Assembly: GCF_018860155.1 (NCBI RefSeq)
Contig: NZ_JAHKNI010000008.1
Span: 124,001-188,000, forward strand
DNA: 64,000 nucleotides
Source of the DNA: Nocardia albiluteola
GTDB taxonomy: Bacteria > Actinomycetota > Actinomycetes > Mycobacteriales > Mycobacteriaceae
Direction of reading: 5' to 3'
Under the pieces are notes generated by a model. That model was not told the DNA's origin. It made no database searches and saw nothing but the letters and a program-made list of their open reading frames with translations. Positions 33,112 to 40,913 of the stretch are shown here, in pieces. Within the stretch, counting starts at the first letter, position 1. Every line of letters begins with the position of its first letter. The position numbers and the translations under genes were made by a program.

Positions 33112-34017
33112 ATGGATGGACCCGGACCACTCGGCGATTTCCTCCAAGCCCGACGGGCGCGGCTGCGACCGGAGGACGTCGGCTTGCGCGAAACCGGACC
33201 TCGCAGGCGGGTCGCCGGGCTGCGTCGCGAGGAGCTGGCCCAGCTGGCGGGGGTCAGCGTCTCGTACTACACGCGGTTGGAACAAGGACTTTCCCGCGGG
33301 GCCTCGGCCGAGGTACTCGACGCGATCGCCCGCGCTCTGCTGCTCGACGACCACGAGCGCCAACACCTCGACCGGCTCGCCCACGCCGCCCGCCGCACGC
33401 CCCGGGGACGCCGTCCACGGCCCGAGAAACTCGCCGACGACACACGTGACCTGCTGCGCGTCGTCGACGGCGTCCCGGCGATGGTGCTCGGCCGGCGCAC
33501 CGACGTGCTGGCATGGAATTCGCTCGGGCATGCCTTGCTCGCCGGGCATCTGGACTTCCGCAGCCCGGACGACCCGGCGCTGCGGCCGAATATGAGCCGG
33601 ATGCTGTTTCTGGACCCGCACTGCCGCGAGCTGTACGCGGACTGGAAGCGCAAGGCCCGCGCGGTGGTCGGCAACCTGCGCATCGCCGTCGGCAAGCAGC
33701 CGGAGGACCTGCTGCTCGCGGAACTGATCGGCGAGCTGACGATGAAAAGCCCAGAGTTCGTGGCGCTTTGGGGCGACCACCGCGTAATGCCCTGCGATGC
33801 AGCGTCCTACCAACTGCATCATCCCGTCGTCGGCACAGTGACAGTGACACAGCAGACCCTGTCGATCGCCCGTGCACCGGACCAAGTACTCATCGTGTGC
33901 ACAACTCCCGCCAGGTCTCCCGCCGAGGAAGCCCTCACACTGCTCCGGCAGTGGTGTCAGGGTGGGTCGGAAACGATGGCCGTCGACCGCCACCTCGAAC
34001 ACGACAGCCATCCGTAG
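33112..34017 (+). CDS. XRE-family regulator with MmyB-like ligand domain
   Basis: A 301-aa regulator. The helix-turn-helix is RVAGLRREELAQLAGVSVSY plus YTRLEQGLSRG (about residues 33-64), followed by the MmyB-like PAS-type domain (VPAMVLGRRTDVLAWNSLGH, then LFLDPHCRELYADW and FVALWGDHRV), which binds small ligands in this widespread actinomycete family. The ATG at 33112 is preceded by GGAGA. It is divergent from the MBL/esterase operon across 138 bp and is its likely regulator. Confidence 0.92.
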   Translation: MDGPGPLGDFLQARRARLRPEDVGLRETGPRRRVAGLRREELAQLAGVSVSYYTRLEQGLSRGASAEVLDAIARALLLDDHERQHLDRLAHAARRTPRGRRPRPEKLADDTRDLLRVVDGVPAMVLGRRTDVLAWNSLGHALLAGHLDFRSPDDPALRPNMSRMLFLDPHCRELYADWKRKARAVVGNLRIAVGKQPEDLLLAELIGELTMKSPEFVALWGDHRVMPCDAASYQLHHPVVGTVTVTQQTLSIARAPDQVLIVCTTPARSPAEEALTLLRQWCQGGSETMAVDRHLEHDSHP

Positions 34018-34495
34018 CACCGGCCACAGTAGACGAATCACCCTGAGCGAGAAGCTACTTGCGGCTAGAGGCAGCTCGAGTATTCCGCTGTCCGCACCGG
34101 CCTACTCACCACCTCCCGACAGCTTCGGATTCCGGAGCCGACGTGGGCGTATCGGCCGCGCGGCAGGGGTTTTCGCGTGCCGCACGAAAACCGGTGTTGC
34201 GGCTCATCCGGTTCCGGCGATGCCGTCCCGAAGGGCATTGAGGCCGAAGGCGAAGCGGTCCTCGGGGGAGATGTCGGGCGCGTGCAGGATGCGGCGGGAC
34301 AGGTGGGGGTGCGCGCCCGCGGCCAGGACGGAATGCATGTAGGGGGCCGGACCTGGCCGACTTCACCATCGATGACGCCGGGCGGCCGTCGCTCGAGCAG
34401 TCTCGGGCGGCGCCGCCCACGCCGTCGGCGCAGGCCCTGGCGGTGCGGGTCGGCCTCGCCACCGCCGACGTCCGTCTCGCGTGACCTGCTGCGCG
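34018..34495. other. Remnant-rich region
   Basis: No intact gene. It holds a hairpin at 34168-34192 (GGTTTTCG / CGAAAACC), the TetR C-terminal remnant on the minus strand (34204-34345) and a plus-strand protein tail (about 34350-34484) reading DLADFTIDDAGRPSLEQSRA and ending at TGA 34482-34484. Confidence 0.5.
34204..34345 (-). pseudogene. TetR C-terminal remnant
   Basis: The frame reads MHSVLAAGAHPHLSRRILHA then SPEDRFAFGLNALRDGIAG, the same as the end of the intact TetR regulator at 11.4 kb (EHPHLSRRIAA, DHFTFGLTALLNGIAG). About 45 residues remain; the DNA-binding domain is absent. Confidence 0.65.
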
Positions 34496-35398
34496 TCAGT
34501 CCGGCAGCCAGTGCAGCTCGTGTGCCAGGGTTTTGGCGACGGTACGGATGCGGCGGTGTAGTGGTGACTGCTCGCGCGGGAGGACCAGGTGGATCGTCAA
34601 GGTGGGTGCGCCCTGCAGCGGTCGCCACGTGATACCGGCCGGGGCTGTCGTGACCGCGGCTTCACCGGCCGGGGCGAGGGTGAGCCCGTCGCGTAGGTCG
34701 CGCTGAGACATGTCGAAAGAGACTGCGGGCGTGTGGAATCGAGGGTTCGGTCGGGTGTCGCGGAACAGTGCGGCCAGCTGATCGTGGATCACGGGGTTGG
34801 CCGTACGGTCGGGGAGTCGCAGCGGATACGCGGCCGCATCGGCGATCTCGATCTCCGGGTGTTCGGCCAGCGGATGGTGCTGTGCCAATTGGACCCCGAC
34901 GCGCTGACGCCGCAGCAGGAACCGGCGCACGCCACGACCCGGCTGTTCACCGCGGGTGATCCCCGCGTCGATGCGGCCGTCGGCGACCGCGGGGGAGATC
35001 TCCGGTGTCGCCATCGGGACCGCGCCGACCTCGAGTCCCGGGCTGCTGCGAATGAGCCTGTCCACCAGGGCCGGCGCCGTCTCGGCCCCCGTGCTGAGGC
35101 TGTATCCGATGCGCAGCGTGCCCAGTTCACCGGCCCCCGCATTCCGGGCGGTGTCCCATGCCCGGTCCAGCGCCGCCAGCGCGGGCGGCGCGGACTCCGC
35201 CAAAGCCGCACCCGCCGTGGTCAATACGACGCTACGCGTGTTGCGAACCAGCAGGCTCGTACCGAGTTCCGCCTCCAATCGGCGCATCCGGGCACTGAGT
35301 GCGGGCTGCGCGATACCGATCCGTGCGGCGGCGCGGGTGAAGTTCAACTCCTGCGCCAGCACCAGAAAGTACCGCAGGCTCACCGTATCCGGCGCCAC
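34496..35398 (-). CDS. LysR family transcriptional regulator
   Basis: A 300-aa regulator. The winged helix-turn-helix is TVSLRYFLVLAQELNFTRAA followed by IAQPALSARMRRLEAELG (residues 4-44). The periplasmic-binding-like effector domain begins near LGTLRIGYSLS and contains the usual hinge. GTG at 35398 is chosen, with GGGAGG upstream. It is divergent from an EthD/PhzF operon, the likely target. The effector is unknown. Confidence 0.92.
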   Translation of the reverse strand: MAPDTVSLRYFLVLAQELNFTRAAARIGIAQPALSARMRRLEAELGTSLLVRNTRSVVLTTAGAALAESAPPALAALDRAWDTARNAGAGELGTLRIGYSLSTGAETAPALVDRLIRSSPGLEVGAVPMATPEISPAVADGRIDAGITRGEQPGRGVRRFLLRRQRVGVQLAQHHPLAEHPEIEIADAAAYPLRLPDRTANPVIHDQLAALFRDTRPNPRFHTPAVSFDMSQRDLRDGLTLAPAGEAAVTTAPAGITWRPLQGAPTLTIHLVLPREQSPLHRRIRTVAKTLAHELHWLPD

Positions 35399-35529
35399 AT
35401 GCCCTCCCTGCCAATTGATAACGATCCGTTCTGAGTCTATCGCGTTCCGGTCTTTCCCTCCTCCACACATCAAGCCCTAACCTGCACATATGACGATTCA
35501 ACTGACCGCGGTAGATGCAGGAGGCAGCC

Positions 35530-35841
35530 ATGCATAAGCTGGTGGTCCTGTATCCCAAGCCCGTCGACCCCGACCACTTCCGCAACTACTACGTGACCAA
35601 CCACCTTCCACTGGTCATGAAGTGGCCCGGCCTGCTTGCGTGGCGCTACAGCTTCGACGTGGCGGCGAAAAGGGGAGAATCGCCGTATTTCGCGGTCTTC
35701 GAAGCCGACTTCGCTGACGCCGCCGCGCTGGCCGCGTCGCAGGCGTCGCCGTACGGCCAGCGGGCGGCCGCCGATGTCGTCAACTACGCCACCGGCGGTG
35801 TGGTTGTCATCGACTATCCGGTGCAGGACGGCACCGTCTGA
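35530..35841 (+). CDS. EthD family protein
   Basis: A 103-aa ferredoxin-like (dimeric alpha-beta barrel) protein. MHKLVVLYPKPVDPDHFRNY and YVTNHLPLVMKWPGL hold the conserved F-x-x-Y-Y-x-x-x-H-x-P pattern of EthD, with VVVIDYPVQ at the end. EthD was first described with an ether-degrading P450 system. The start is fixed by AGGAGG 5 nt before ATG 35530. The next gene follows by 14 nt. Control by the divergent LysR gene is likely. Confidence 0.9.
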   Translation: MHKLVVLYPKPVDPDHFRNYYVTNHLPLVMKWPGLLAWRYSFDVAAKRGESPYFAVFEADFADAAALAASQASPYGQRAAADVVNYATGGVVVIDYPVQDGTV

Positions 35842-35855
35842 GGCAGGGTGGGCCG

Positions 35856-36737
35856 ATGTCCTGGCCGGAAGTCACGATGGTTGATGCGTGCGTGCGGCGC
35901 GACGGCCGGGGCGGCAGCCCCACAGCCGTCACCGATGACGACCCGGCGGCGACGGACGCGGACCGGCGTGCGGTCGCCGCTGCGGCCGGCACCTCGCACG
36001 CGGCGTTCCTCGGCCCGGGGCGGACGCCGGATGGTGGCCGGCCGGTCCGGTTCTTCACCGCCACCGCCGAACTGTCCGGCTGTGGCCACGGCACCGTTGC
36101 CGCGCAGGCCGTCCGGTTGACCCGCACCGCGCTGGGCGAGTTGAACGACCGCCAACACACCGGCGGGCGCACGTTCGACACGGTCGCGATCCGCCGCCCC
36201 GCCGGCATCGAGGTGTGGTTCGACCAGGGCCTCGTCGCGCTGCGTCACCCGGCACCGGACGAGCGCGCCGCGATCGTCGCCGCGCTCGGGCTCACCGCGG
36301 ACGACCCGCATCCGACCGACGCGCCACGGATCGCCGCGCCCGGCGCACCGCGGATGCTGGTACCGGTCCACGACCGGTCGGCGCTGCTCCGAGTCCACCC
36401 ACACCTCGGCAGGCTGACAGCGGCGTGCCGGCGGTACGGGCTCCTCGGCTGTTTCGTGTACGCACCGCCGGTGGGCGACCGACCGGGTGCGGCGCGGATG
36501 TTCGCGCCGGCGATCGGTGTCGACGAGGACGTCGCCAACGCCAACAGCACCGGTTGCCTGGCCGCCCACCTGCTCGACACGACAGGGGCACAGACGGTCG
36601 CGATCGAGGTGGAGCAGGGTGACACCCTCGGTCGACCGGCCAGCGTGCTCGCTTCGGCCCGACGCGGGCCGGCGGGCATCACGACCCGGGTCGGCGGGTT
36701 AGCGGTCGTCCGCGACGGACACCGAGGCGACAACTAG
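35856..36737 (+). CDS. PhzF family isomerase-like protein
   Basis: A 293-aa protein of the PhzF/diaminopimelate-epimerase fold with two symmetric halves. Landmarks are GGSPTAV (19-25), TSHAAFLGPG (46-55), RFFTATAELSGCGHGTVAA, and in the second half RMFAPAIGVDEDVANANSTG. In PhzF the catalytic Glu lies in an E-T-V-F segment; the equivalent place here is S47-H48, as in a subset of family members, so isomerase chemistry may differ. It is the second gene of an operon with EthD, ending 15 nt before the left end of a transposon-like element. Confidence 0.85.
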   Translation: MSWPEVTMVDACVRRDGRGGSPTAVTDDDPAATDADRRAVAAAAGTSHAAFLGPGRTPDGGRPVRFFTATAELSGCGHGTVAAQAVRLTRTALGELNDRQHTGGRTFDTVAIRRPAGIEVWFDQGLVALRHPAPDERAAIVAALGLTADDPHPTDAPRIAAPGAPRMLVPVHDRSALLRVHPHLGRLTAACRRYGLLGCFVYAPPVGDRPGAARMFAPAIGVDEDVANANSTGCLAAHLLDTTGAQTVAIEVEQGDTLGRPASVLASARRGPAGITTRVGGLAVVRDGHRGDN

Positions 36738-36752
36738 ACCGTCCTCTTCTGC

Positions 36753-36798
36753 GGGGTCGCCGTAGTATCGGCCGAACTTCGGGCGGATATGGCGTAGC
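36753..36798 (+). repeat. Left terminal inverted repeat (46 bp)
   Basis: GGGGTCGCCGTAGTATCGGC, then CGAACTTCGGGCGGATATGG and CGTAGC. It differs at one base from 38771-38816. Similarity to the left end at 8113 extends about 65 bp beyond the repeat (GTTGGTAGAG, GGTGCTTGGCTTGG). Preceded by TCTGC. Confidence 0.9.
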
Positions 36799-36956
36799 GG
36801 GTTGGTAGAGCAGGGTTTTCGCGTTCGGGCTGCGGGGTCGGGTGGTTGGTGCTTGGCTTGGCTGCCAATGAGGGTGCTGGCCGTGGCCAGTGCCGCGACC
36901 CCGAACCTGCCACACTGGGGGTTCCCGTGCGCGGTGCGACCCGCTGTCCCCGCTGC

Positions 36957-37781
36957 CTACTGGACCGTCCAGGCCCCGGTGAGCGTCTGCACCGCCGAAC
37001 CGTCGAGGTCGGCGAGTTTCACCCCCGCGAAGGTGCGGGCGGCATCGGAGGTGAGCATCCGGAACGGCGGCCGCTGTGCCGCCAGCAGCTCGACCATCCG
37101 CCCGGCCACGTCCTGCGGAGTCTGGGCGTTGGCGAAGGCACTGCGGGTGCGGGCCAGGTAGGCCGACAGCGCGGGCGCGTACGGTCCTGCCTGCTCGAGC
37201 ACGGTGTCGGTGATCCCGACATTACTGACGAATTCGCTGGCCACCGCGCCCGGTTCGACCACACTGACGGCCACACCGACCCGCGCCGCGACCGGTGCCA
37301 AGGACTCCATGAAACCTTCGACCGCGAATTTGGCCGCGCAGTATGCCTCGTTGAACGGTTGCCCCACGACGCCACCGACGCTGGTGACGGTCACCACCCG
37401 CCCTGCACCGCGGCGCAGCAGCGGCAATGCCGCCTTGGTGACGTTGAGGACACCGAAGAAGTTGACCTCCATGACCGCGCGTACATCGTCGAGGCTTTCC
37501 TGCTCGAGCGTGCCGAGGTGACCGGCGCCGGCGTTGTTGACCAGCGCGTCGAGACGATCGATCCCGGCCAGGCACGCCGCGACCGAGGCCGGGTCGGTCA
37601 CATCCAAGGCCCGGACATCGACGGCCACCCCGGCCTGCTCGGCCGCGGCCAGCAACGCGGCCGCTTTGGTGGTGTCCCGCATGGTGGCCATCACCTGCCA
37701 GCCGCTCTGCGCGGCGGCGACGGCGGTGGCCAAGCCGATACCGGAGGAGGTACCGGTGATCAGGACGGTCTTGTTGCTCAT
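36957..37781 (-). CDS. SDR family oxidoreductase, transposon cargo
   Basis: A 274-aa classical SDR. TGTSSGIG (10-17) binds the nucleotide, NNAGAG follows, the catalytic segment is VTSVGG with YCAAKFAVEG holding Tyr-x-x-x-Lys, and the loop PGAVASEF comes next. It belongs to the SDR subgroup with a long C-terminal tail (NAQTPQDVAGRMVELLAAQR). It is divergent from a MarR regulator across a 100-bp AT-rich promoter, and both lie inside the 36753-38816 element. The pair looks like a self-contained inducible detoxification cassette. Confidence 0.9.
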   Translation of the reverse strand: MSNKTVLITGTSSGIGLATAVAAAQSGWQVMATMRDTTKAAALLAAAEQAGVAVDVRALDVTDPASVAACLAGIDRLDALVNNAGAGHLGTLEQESLDDVRAVMEVNFFGVLNVTKAALPLLRRGAGRVVTVTSVGGVVGQPFNEAYCAAKFAVEGFMESLAPVAARVGVAVSVVEPGAVASEFVSNVGITDTVLEQAGPYAPALSAYLARTRSAFANAQTPQDVAGRMVELLAAQRPPFRMLTSDAARTFAGVKLADLDGSAVQTLTGAWTVQ

Positions 37782-37805
37782 TCTCCCAACCCTTCATTGG
37801 TTACG

Positions 37806-37835
37806 AATCATAATGATTATTGAACATAACTATGT
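37806..37835. promoter_or_regulatory. AT-rich divergent promoter with two palindromes
   Basis: AATCAT-A-ATGATT (37806-37818) and ACATA-AC-TATGT (37824-37835) lie between the SDR and MarR genes in DNA much richer in A/T than its surroundings. These are plausible MarR binding sites. Confidence 0.6.
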
Positions 37836-37883
37836 GTCATAATATTCCATTTTGTCAAGCATCTTGATAGACAGGAACCTGTG

Positions 37884-38300
37884 ATGAATAGTTCGCAAGA
37901 CCCGGCCGACGATGTCGTGGGCCTGTTCGCGGCCATCAACCGCCGCTACGCCCAGGAATCCGAAACCGCGGCGGCCGTTCACGAGCTAACCCCGCTGCAG
38001 GTCAAGGCCCTGCTCGCGGCACAAGATCCGGTCCCGATGCGCCGCATCGCCGACCACCTGCATGCCGAGCCCTCCAACGTCACCATGATCATCGACCGCC
38101 TGGAAGACCGAGGCCTGGTCGAGCGCCGCCCCGCACCGGGTGACCGCCGCGTCAAACTCGTCGCCGCCACCCCCGCCGGGCTGGCCATAGCGGCCGACCT
38201 GCGCGCTCGCATGCCCTTCGCCGCAGCCCCCCTGGCCCGGCTCACCACCGAGCAGCGCCAGTCCCTGCGCGAGCTGCTGCAACTGGTCCTGAATGCATGA
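37884..38300 (+). CDS. MarR family transcriptional regulator, transposon cargo
   Basis: A 138-aa winged-helix regulator. The recognition part is MRRIADHLHAEPSNVTMIID then RLEDRGLVERRPAPGDRRVK, the classical MarR wing with the DRR motif. Start at ATG 37884 (GTG 37881 possible) with AGGA upstream. It is divergent from the SDR and probably represses it. Its TGA overlaps an ATG of the following recombinase fragment, though that frame is not a real N-terminus. Confidence 0.9.
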   Translation: MNSSQDPADDVVGLFAAINRRYAQESETAAAVHELTPLQVKALLAAQDPVPMRRIADHLHAEPSNVTMIIDRLEDRGLVERRPAPGDRRVKLVAATPAGLAIAADLRARMPFAAAPLARLTTEQRQSLRELLQLVLNA

Positions 38301-38764
38301 TCGCGCGGCCACCCGGCTCGCATCGGCCCCACCTGGGGCCGCCAACGCCGGAGCACCGAGTTCAACACCACGGGCGTCGCCTGGGCCAGCGACTGCCGAG
38401 ATTGATCCGCGGCCGCACCCACGGACCGGTGTTCGTGACCCACCGCCGCCCCGGGCTCGGCAAATACCTCGCCGAACGCGACATCTGCTCCGACACCGGA
38501 CTCGCGCGGCTGTCCTACGACCAGGCCCGCGACCTACTCGATGCAGCCACCACCACCGATGGGCCAGGCACCGGCTGGGACCTCCACGAACTCCGGCACT
38601 CCGGGCTGACACACCTCGGCGAATCCGGCGCGAGCCTGCTCGAACTGATGGCCAAGTCGCGACACCGCAAGGCCGAGAACCTGCGCCGCTACTTCAAACC
38701 ATCCCCGCAGGCGATGCGCGAACTGACCAGCCTCATCGGCCCCGGCGCGTCCCGGACCCACTGA
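38297..38764 (+). pseudogene. C-terminal half of a tyrosine recombinase
   Basis: From about 38370 the frame matches phage-integrase-type recombinases: GPVFVTHRRPG, LARLSYDQARDLLD, then WDLHELRHSGLTHLGESGAS with the H-x-L-R box, KSRHRKAENLRRYFKPS with the second His and the Tyr nucleophile. The N-terminal arm and core-binding domains are missing and the first ~25 codons are unrelated. Such recombinases resolve cointegrates in some Tn3-family elements (known), which fits its place 7 nt before the right terminal repeat. Confidence 0.8.
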
Positions 38765-38770
38765 CCAGCA

Positions 38771-38816
38771 GCTACGCCATATCCGCCCGAAATTCGGCCG
38801 ATACTACGGCGACCCC
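38771..38816 (-). repeat. Right terminal inverted repeat (46 bp)
   Basis: Read on the minus strand from 38816 it is GGGGTCGCCGTAGTATCGGC, then CGAATTTCGGGCGGATATGG and CGTAGC. One mismatch (C to T) against the left end. Followed by TCTGC. Confidence 0.9.
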
Positions 38817-38883
38817 TCTGCGATCCGCGAATGGGGCGGGGGCTGTCCGCTGCGGTCGAGCGTTGGCACCCGGTGGCGGCCCG

Positions 38884-39000
38884 TCAGCGGGACGCGGTGT
38901 CGAGGGCGCGGCTGAGTGTCCATCGGGAGACGCGCAGCTTGGCGGCGATGGCCGTACCTTGGCTGCACCCCAGGAAGGCCCTCGGGCGAGCGCAATTCGA
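38884..39000 (-). pseudogene. Helix-turn-helix tail, resolvase-like remnant
   Basis: The frame reads GCSQGTAIAAKLRVSRWTLS then RALDTASR and stop, which resembles the C-terminal helix-turn-helix of serine resolvases (pattern G-x-S-x-x-x-I-A-x-x-L-x-V-S-R-x-T-L-x-R-A-L). No catalytic domain is present. It lies just outside the 36.75-38.8 kb element. Confidence 0.45.
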
Positions 39001-39177
39001 CCCAGGTCCGACTGGATGACCATCCGGCCGGGTGCTCGCATGCATCAGATGCGTCTGCGCACGATGTGCCGCGGATACCCCGAACAGTGACAGCGCCGCA
39101 TCGCGCCCTGTCCGCGGATCATGTCAGCGAGGAGACGTTTCGCGCACGCTCGATCAGGAGGCTGGTTTTCCGCGCGG

Positions 39178-40371
39178 CTATTGCTGCGGCCCCTGCGGAG
39201 TGGATGGTGGCTGGTAGACGGTCGGGTCGGCGGCGTGCGGCGAGCCCGCATCGGACGCATTCGGCTGCGGGAAGGGGCTGCCGGGCTGCGGCGGGGGATT
39301 GGTGCCGGGCTGTTGGAGAATGGTCTGCTGGTTGTCCGGGGTGCTGGCAGGCTGATGCATGACCGTCGGCTGGTTGCCGGAGTCCTGGAGTGCGGCAGGG
39401 GGATTGGGGTGTTGCAGCGGCTGCGGGGGCGCACCGAATGCACCGGGCGGTGGCACGAACTGACCCGGCTGAGCAGGTGCTGGTTGCGGTGCCGCGAACC
39501 CTGGGTGCTGTTGTCCCGGGAAGCCCTGGGGCTGGTAGGCGGGCTGCTGAGGGAGACCGGCCGGATGGCCCGGTAGTTGTTGCTGCGGAAAGCCGCTGGG
39601 CTGGGAGCCGGACGGTTGTTGCTGCGGAAAGGCGCCGGGCTGCGGTCCCAACGGCTGCTGCGGAAACCCACCGAGCTGACTCCCGAGCGGTTGTTGCTGG
39701 GGAAAGCCGCTGGGCTGGGAGGGCGGTTGCTGCTGGGGGAATCCGGCGGGCTGTTGGCCGGGGAATCCCATGGGCGGTTGCTGTCCGGACGGCGCCTGTG
39801 GCTGCGGCGGCCAGCCCGGCTGTGCCGATTGCGGTGTCGCTGGCTGCGCGGCGCCCGATTTCGCGGCATCCGCGCGGGACGCGATGTACAGCAGCACAAT
39901 GGCGGCAACCGAGACGAGCGCACCCGGAATCGACAGCCAATGGCCGCGGTGAGTCAGGCTGTAGTAGCCGTAGCCGAGGAAGCTGTCCAGCAGGGTGAAA
40001 ACCTGACCGCTGAACGTCGCGCCGATGGCCAGGGCAACGGTGATGCGTGCGGCCACCAGATTGCGGTTGGTGAATGTCTGCACCACACCGGTGATGGCCG
40101 CGGCGGCCATGAGGATCCAGCCCACCACCGTCCAATCGGTCAGCCAGTGGGCGCCGTCCGCGGCGAACATGCGGCCGATATCGATCAGCAGCGCCAGCAG
40201 CCCCAGTCCGGCGGCGCACAGCGCGGGCACATTACGCGGACCCGCAGGCTTGGGCGTCGGATACGGCGAATACGTCTGTCCGGCAGGCGAACCCGGCTGG
40301 GCGGGCCACCCATAGCCCGGAGGCGGTGCCGAGGGCATCGGCGCGGGGCCGGGCTGGTACGGGTTGGCCAC
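39178..40371 (-). CDS. Membrane protein with Pro/Gln-rich repeat tail
   Basis: A 397-aa protein. After a Pro/Gly-rich N-terminal 45 residues come four hydrophobic segments (VPALCAAGLGLLALLIDIG; WTVVGWILMAAAAITGVV; ARITVALAIGATFSGQVF; IPGALVSVAAIVLLYIASR) up to about residue 167. The remaining ~230 residues are low-complexity with repeats of GFPQQQP and variants (GFPGQQP, AFPQQQP). GTG start with AAGGAG 7 nt upstream. Architecture and leader match the larger protein at 41930-44332. Function unknown; the tail may be a cytosolic scaffold. Confidence 0.85.
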   Translation of the reverse strand: MANPYQPGPAPMPSAPPPGYGWPAQPGSPAGQTYSPYPTPKPAGPRNVPALCAAGLGLLALLIDIGRMFAADGAHWLTDWTVVGWILMAAAAITGVVQTFTNRNLVAARITVALAIGATFSGQVFTLLDSFLGYGYYSLTHRGHWLSIPGALVSVAAIVLLYIASRADAAKSGAAQPATPQSAQPGWPPQPQAPSGQQPPMGFPGQQPAGFPQQQPPSQPSGFPQQQPLGSQLGGFPQQPLGPQPGAFPQQQPSGSQPSGFPQQQLPGHPAGLPQQPAYQPQGFPGQQHPGFAAPQPAPAQPGQFVPPPGAFGAPPQPLQHPNPPAALQDSGNQPTVMHQPASTPDNQQTILQQPGTNPPPQPGSPFPQPNASDAGSPHAADPTVYQPPSTPQGPQQ

Positions 40372-40688
40372 GGCGAAACTCCTTGCTGCAAAGCTGAAAT
40401 GTCTGAAATCCGAGCATCGACCAGCCTATGGGATCGATGCACGGTCGGCAGCACAATCCCCTGAGTGAGCTGGGCGTCCGCCGCACCGTCTATGCTTCGG
40501 CCTCGCCTCGGACGCGGATCGAGTTGGTGGAGTCGAACATCCGGACGCGACCGAATCAGCTTGGCGCGACGGCGGTGAACGTCTGCGCGGAGACGATCGG
40601 GCGCCACCACAGTGGCATGGGGGCACGGAACCGCGCCGACCGGAACATATCCGGTCGGCGCGGACTGCACAGCTATTCGCTCAACGCG
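40372..40688. other. Intergenic region: promoter and terminator
   Basis: No gene seen. The left part carries the minus-strand promoter of the repeat-tail protein, including a CCCATAGGCTGG box at about 40420-40431, and the right part the hairpin at 40631-40663 that ends the IF-1 transcript. Confidence 0.5.
40631..40663. terminator. Hairpin terminator after IF-1 gene
   Basis: A perfect 14-bp stem (40631-40644 with 40650-40663) with loop ACATA lies 25 nt past the stop of the IF-1 gene on the minus strand. Confidence 0.8.
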
Positions 40689-40913
40689 CTAATTGCGGTA
40701 CCGGAACAGGATTCGGCCGCGCGTGAGGTCGTAGGGGCTCAGCTCGACGAGTACCCGGTCCTGCAGCTGGATTTTGATGTAGTTCTTCCGGATCTTCCCG
40801 CTGATGTGGGCGAGTACCTGGTGCCCGTTCTGCAGTTCGACCGTGAAGTTGGCATTGCGGAGGCACTCGATGACGGTGCCCTCGATCTCGATTCCCTTCC
40901 CGTTGTTACTCAT
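40689..40913 (-). CDS. infA: Translation initiation factor IF-1 paralog
   Basis: A 74-aa OB-fold protein. EIEGTVIECLRNANFTVELQ, NGHQVLAHISGKIRKNYIKI, DRVLVELSPYDLTRGRILFR covers the full IF-1 fold; IF-1 binds the ribosomal A site during initiation. It departs from the usual actinobacterial sequence at several places (ECLRNAN, KNYIKIQLQ) and lies away from the rpmJ-rpsM cluster where the main infA resides, so it is probably a second, alternative copy. Its ATG overlaps the acetyltransferase stop by 4 nt (ATGA), indicating coupled synthesis. A terminator follows. Confidence 0.88.
   Translation of the reverse strand: MSNNGKGIEIEGTVIECLRNANFTVELQNGHQVLAHISGKIRKNYIKIQLQDRVLVELSPYDLTRGRILFRYRN

Larger units (their letters stand above)
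36753..38816. mobile_element. 2064-bp transposase-less Tn3-like element carrying SDR and MarR genes
   Basis: The ends are 46-bp inverted repeats (36753-36798 and 38771-38816), starting GGGGTCGCCGTAGTATCGGC on each outward-reading strand and differing at one base. The exact 5-bp direct repeat TCTGC flanks them (36748-36752, 38817-38821). GGGG ends and a 5-bp target duplication point to the Tn3 family (known). It encodes no transposase: cargo is an SDR, a MarR regulator and the C-terminal half of a tyrosine recombinase. The near-identical ends suggest recent movement using a transposase in trans. The insertion lies in the gap after the PhzF gene. Confidence 0.9.
38765..39177. other. Transposon end and decayed DNA
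   Basis: Holds the right terminal repeat (38771-38816), the target duplication TCTGC (38817-38821) and, on the minus strand at 38884-39000, a helix-turn-helix tail. No intact gene is seen. Confidence 0.6.

Noticed and set aside
36780..36862. tRNA-like text (GGCGTAGCGGGTTGGTAGAGCA) at a transposon left end
   Set aside because: It resembles a D-arm, but there is no T-arm GGTTCGAATCC and the acceptor stem cannot close. The related end at 8113 loses the resemblance further.
39200..39780. Regularly spaced short repeats that might suggest a CRISPR array
   Set aside because: They are the codons of the GFPQQQP protein tail: spacing is irregular, units are multiples of three, and the frame is open throughout.
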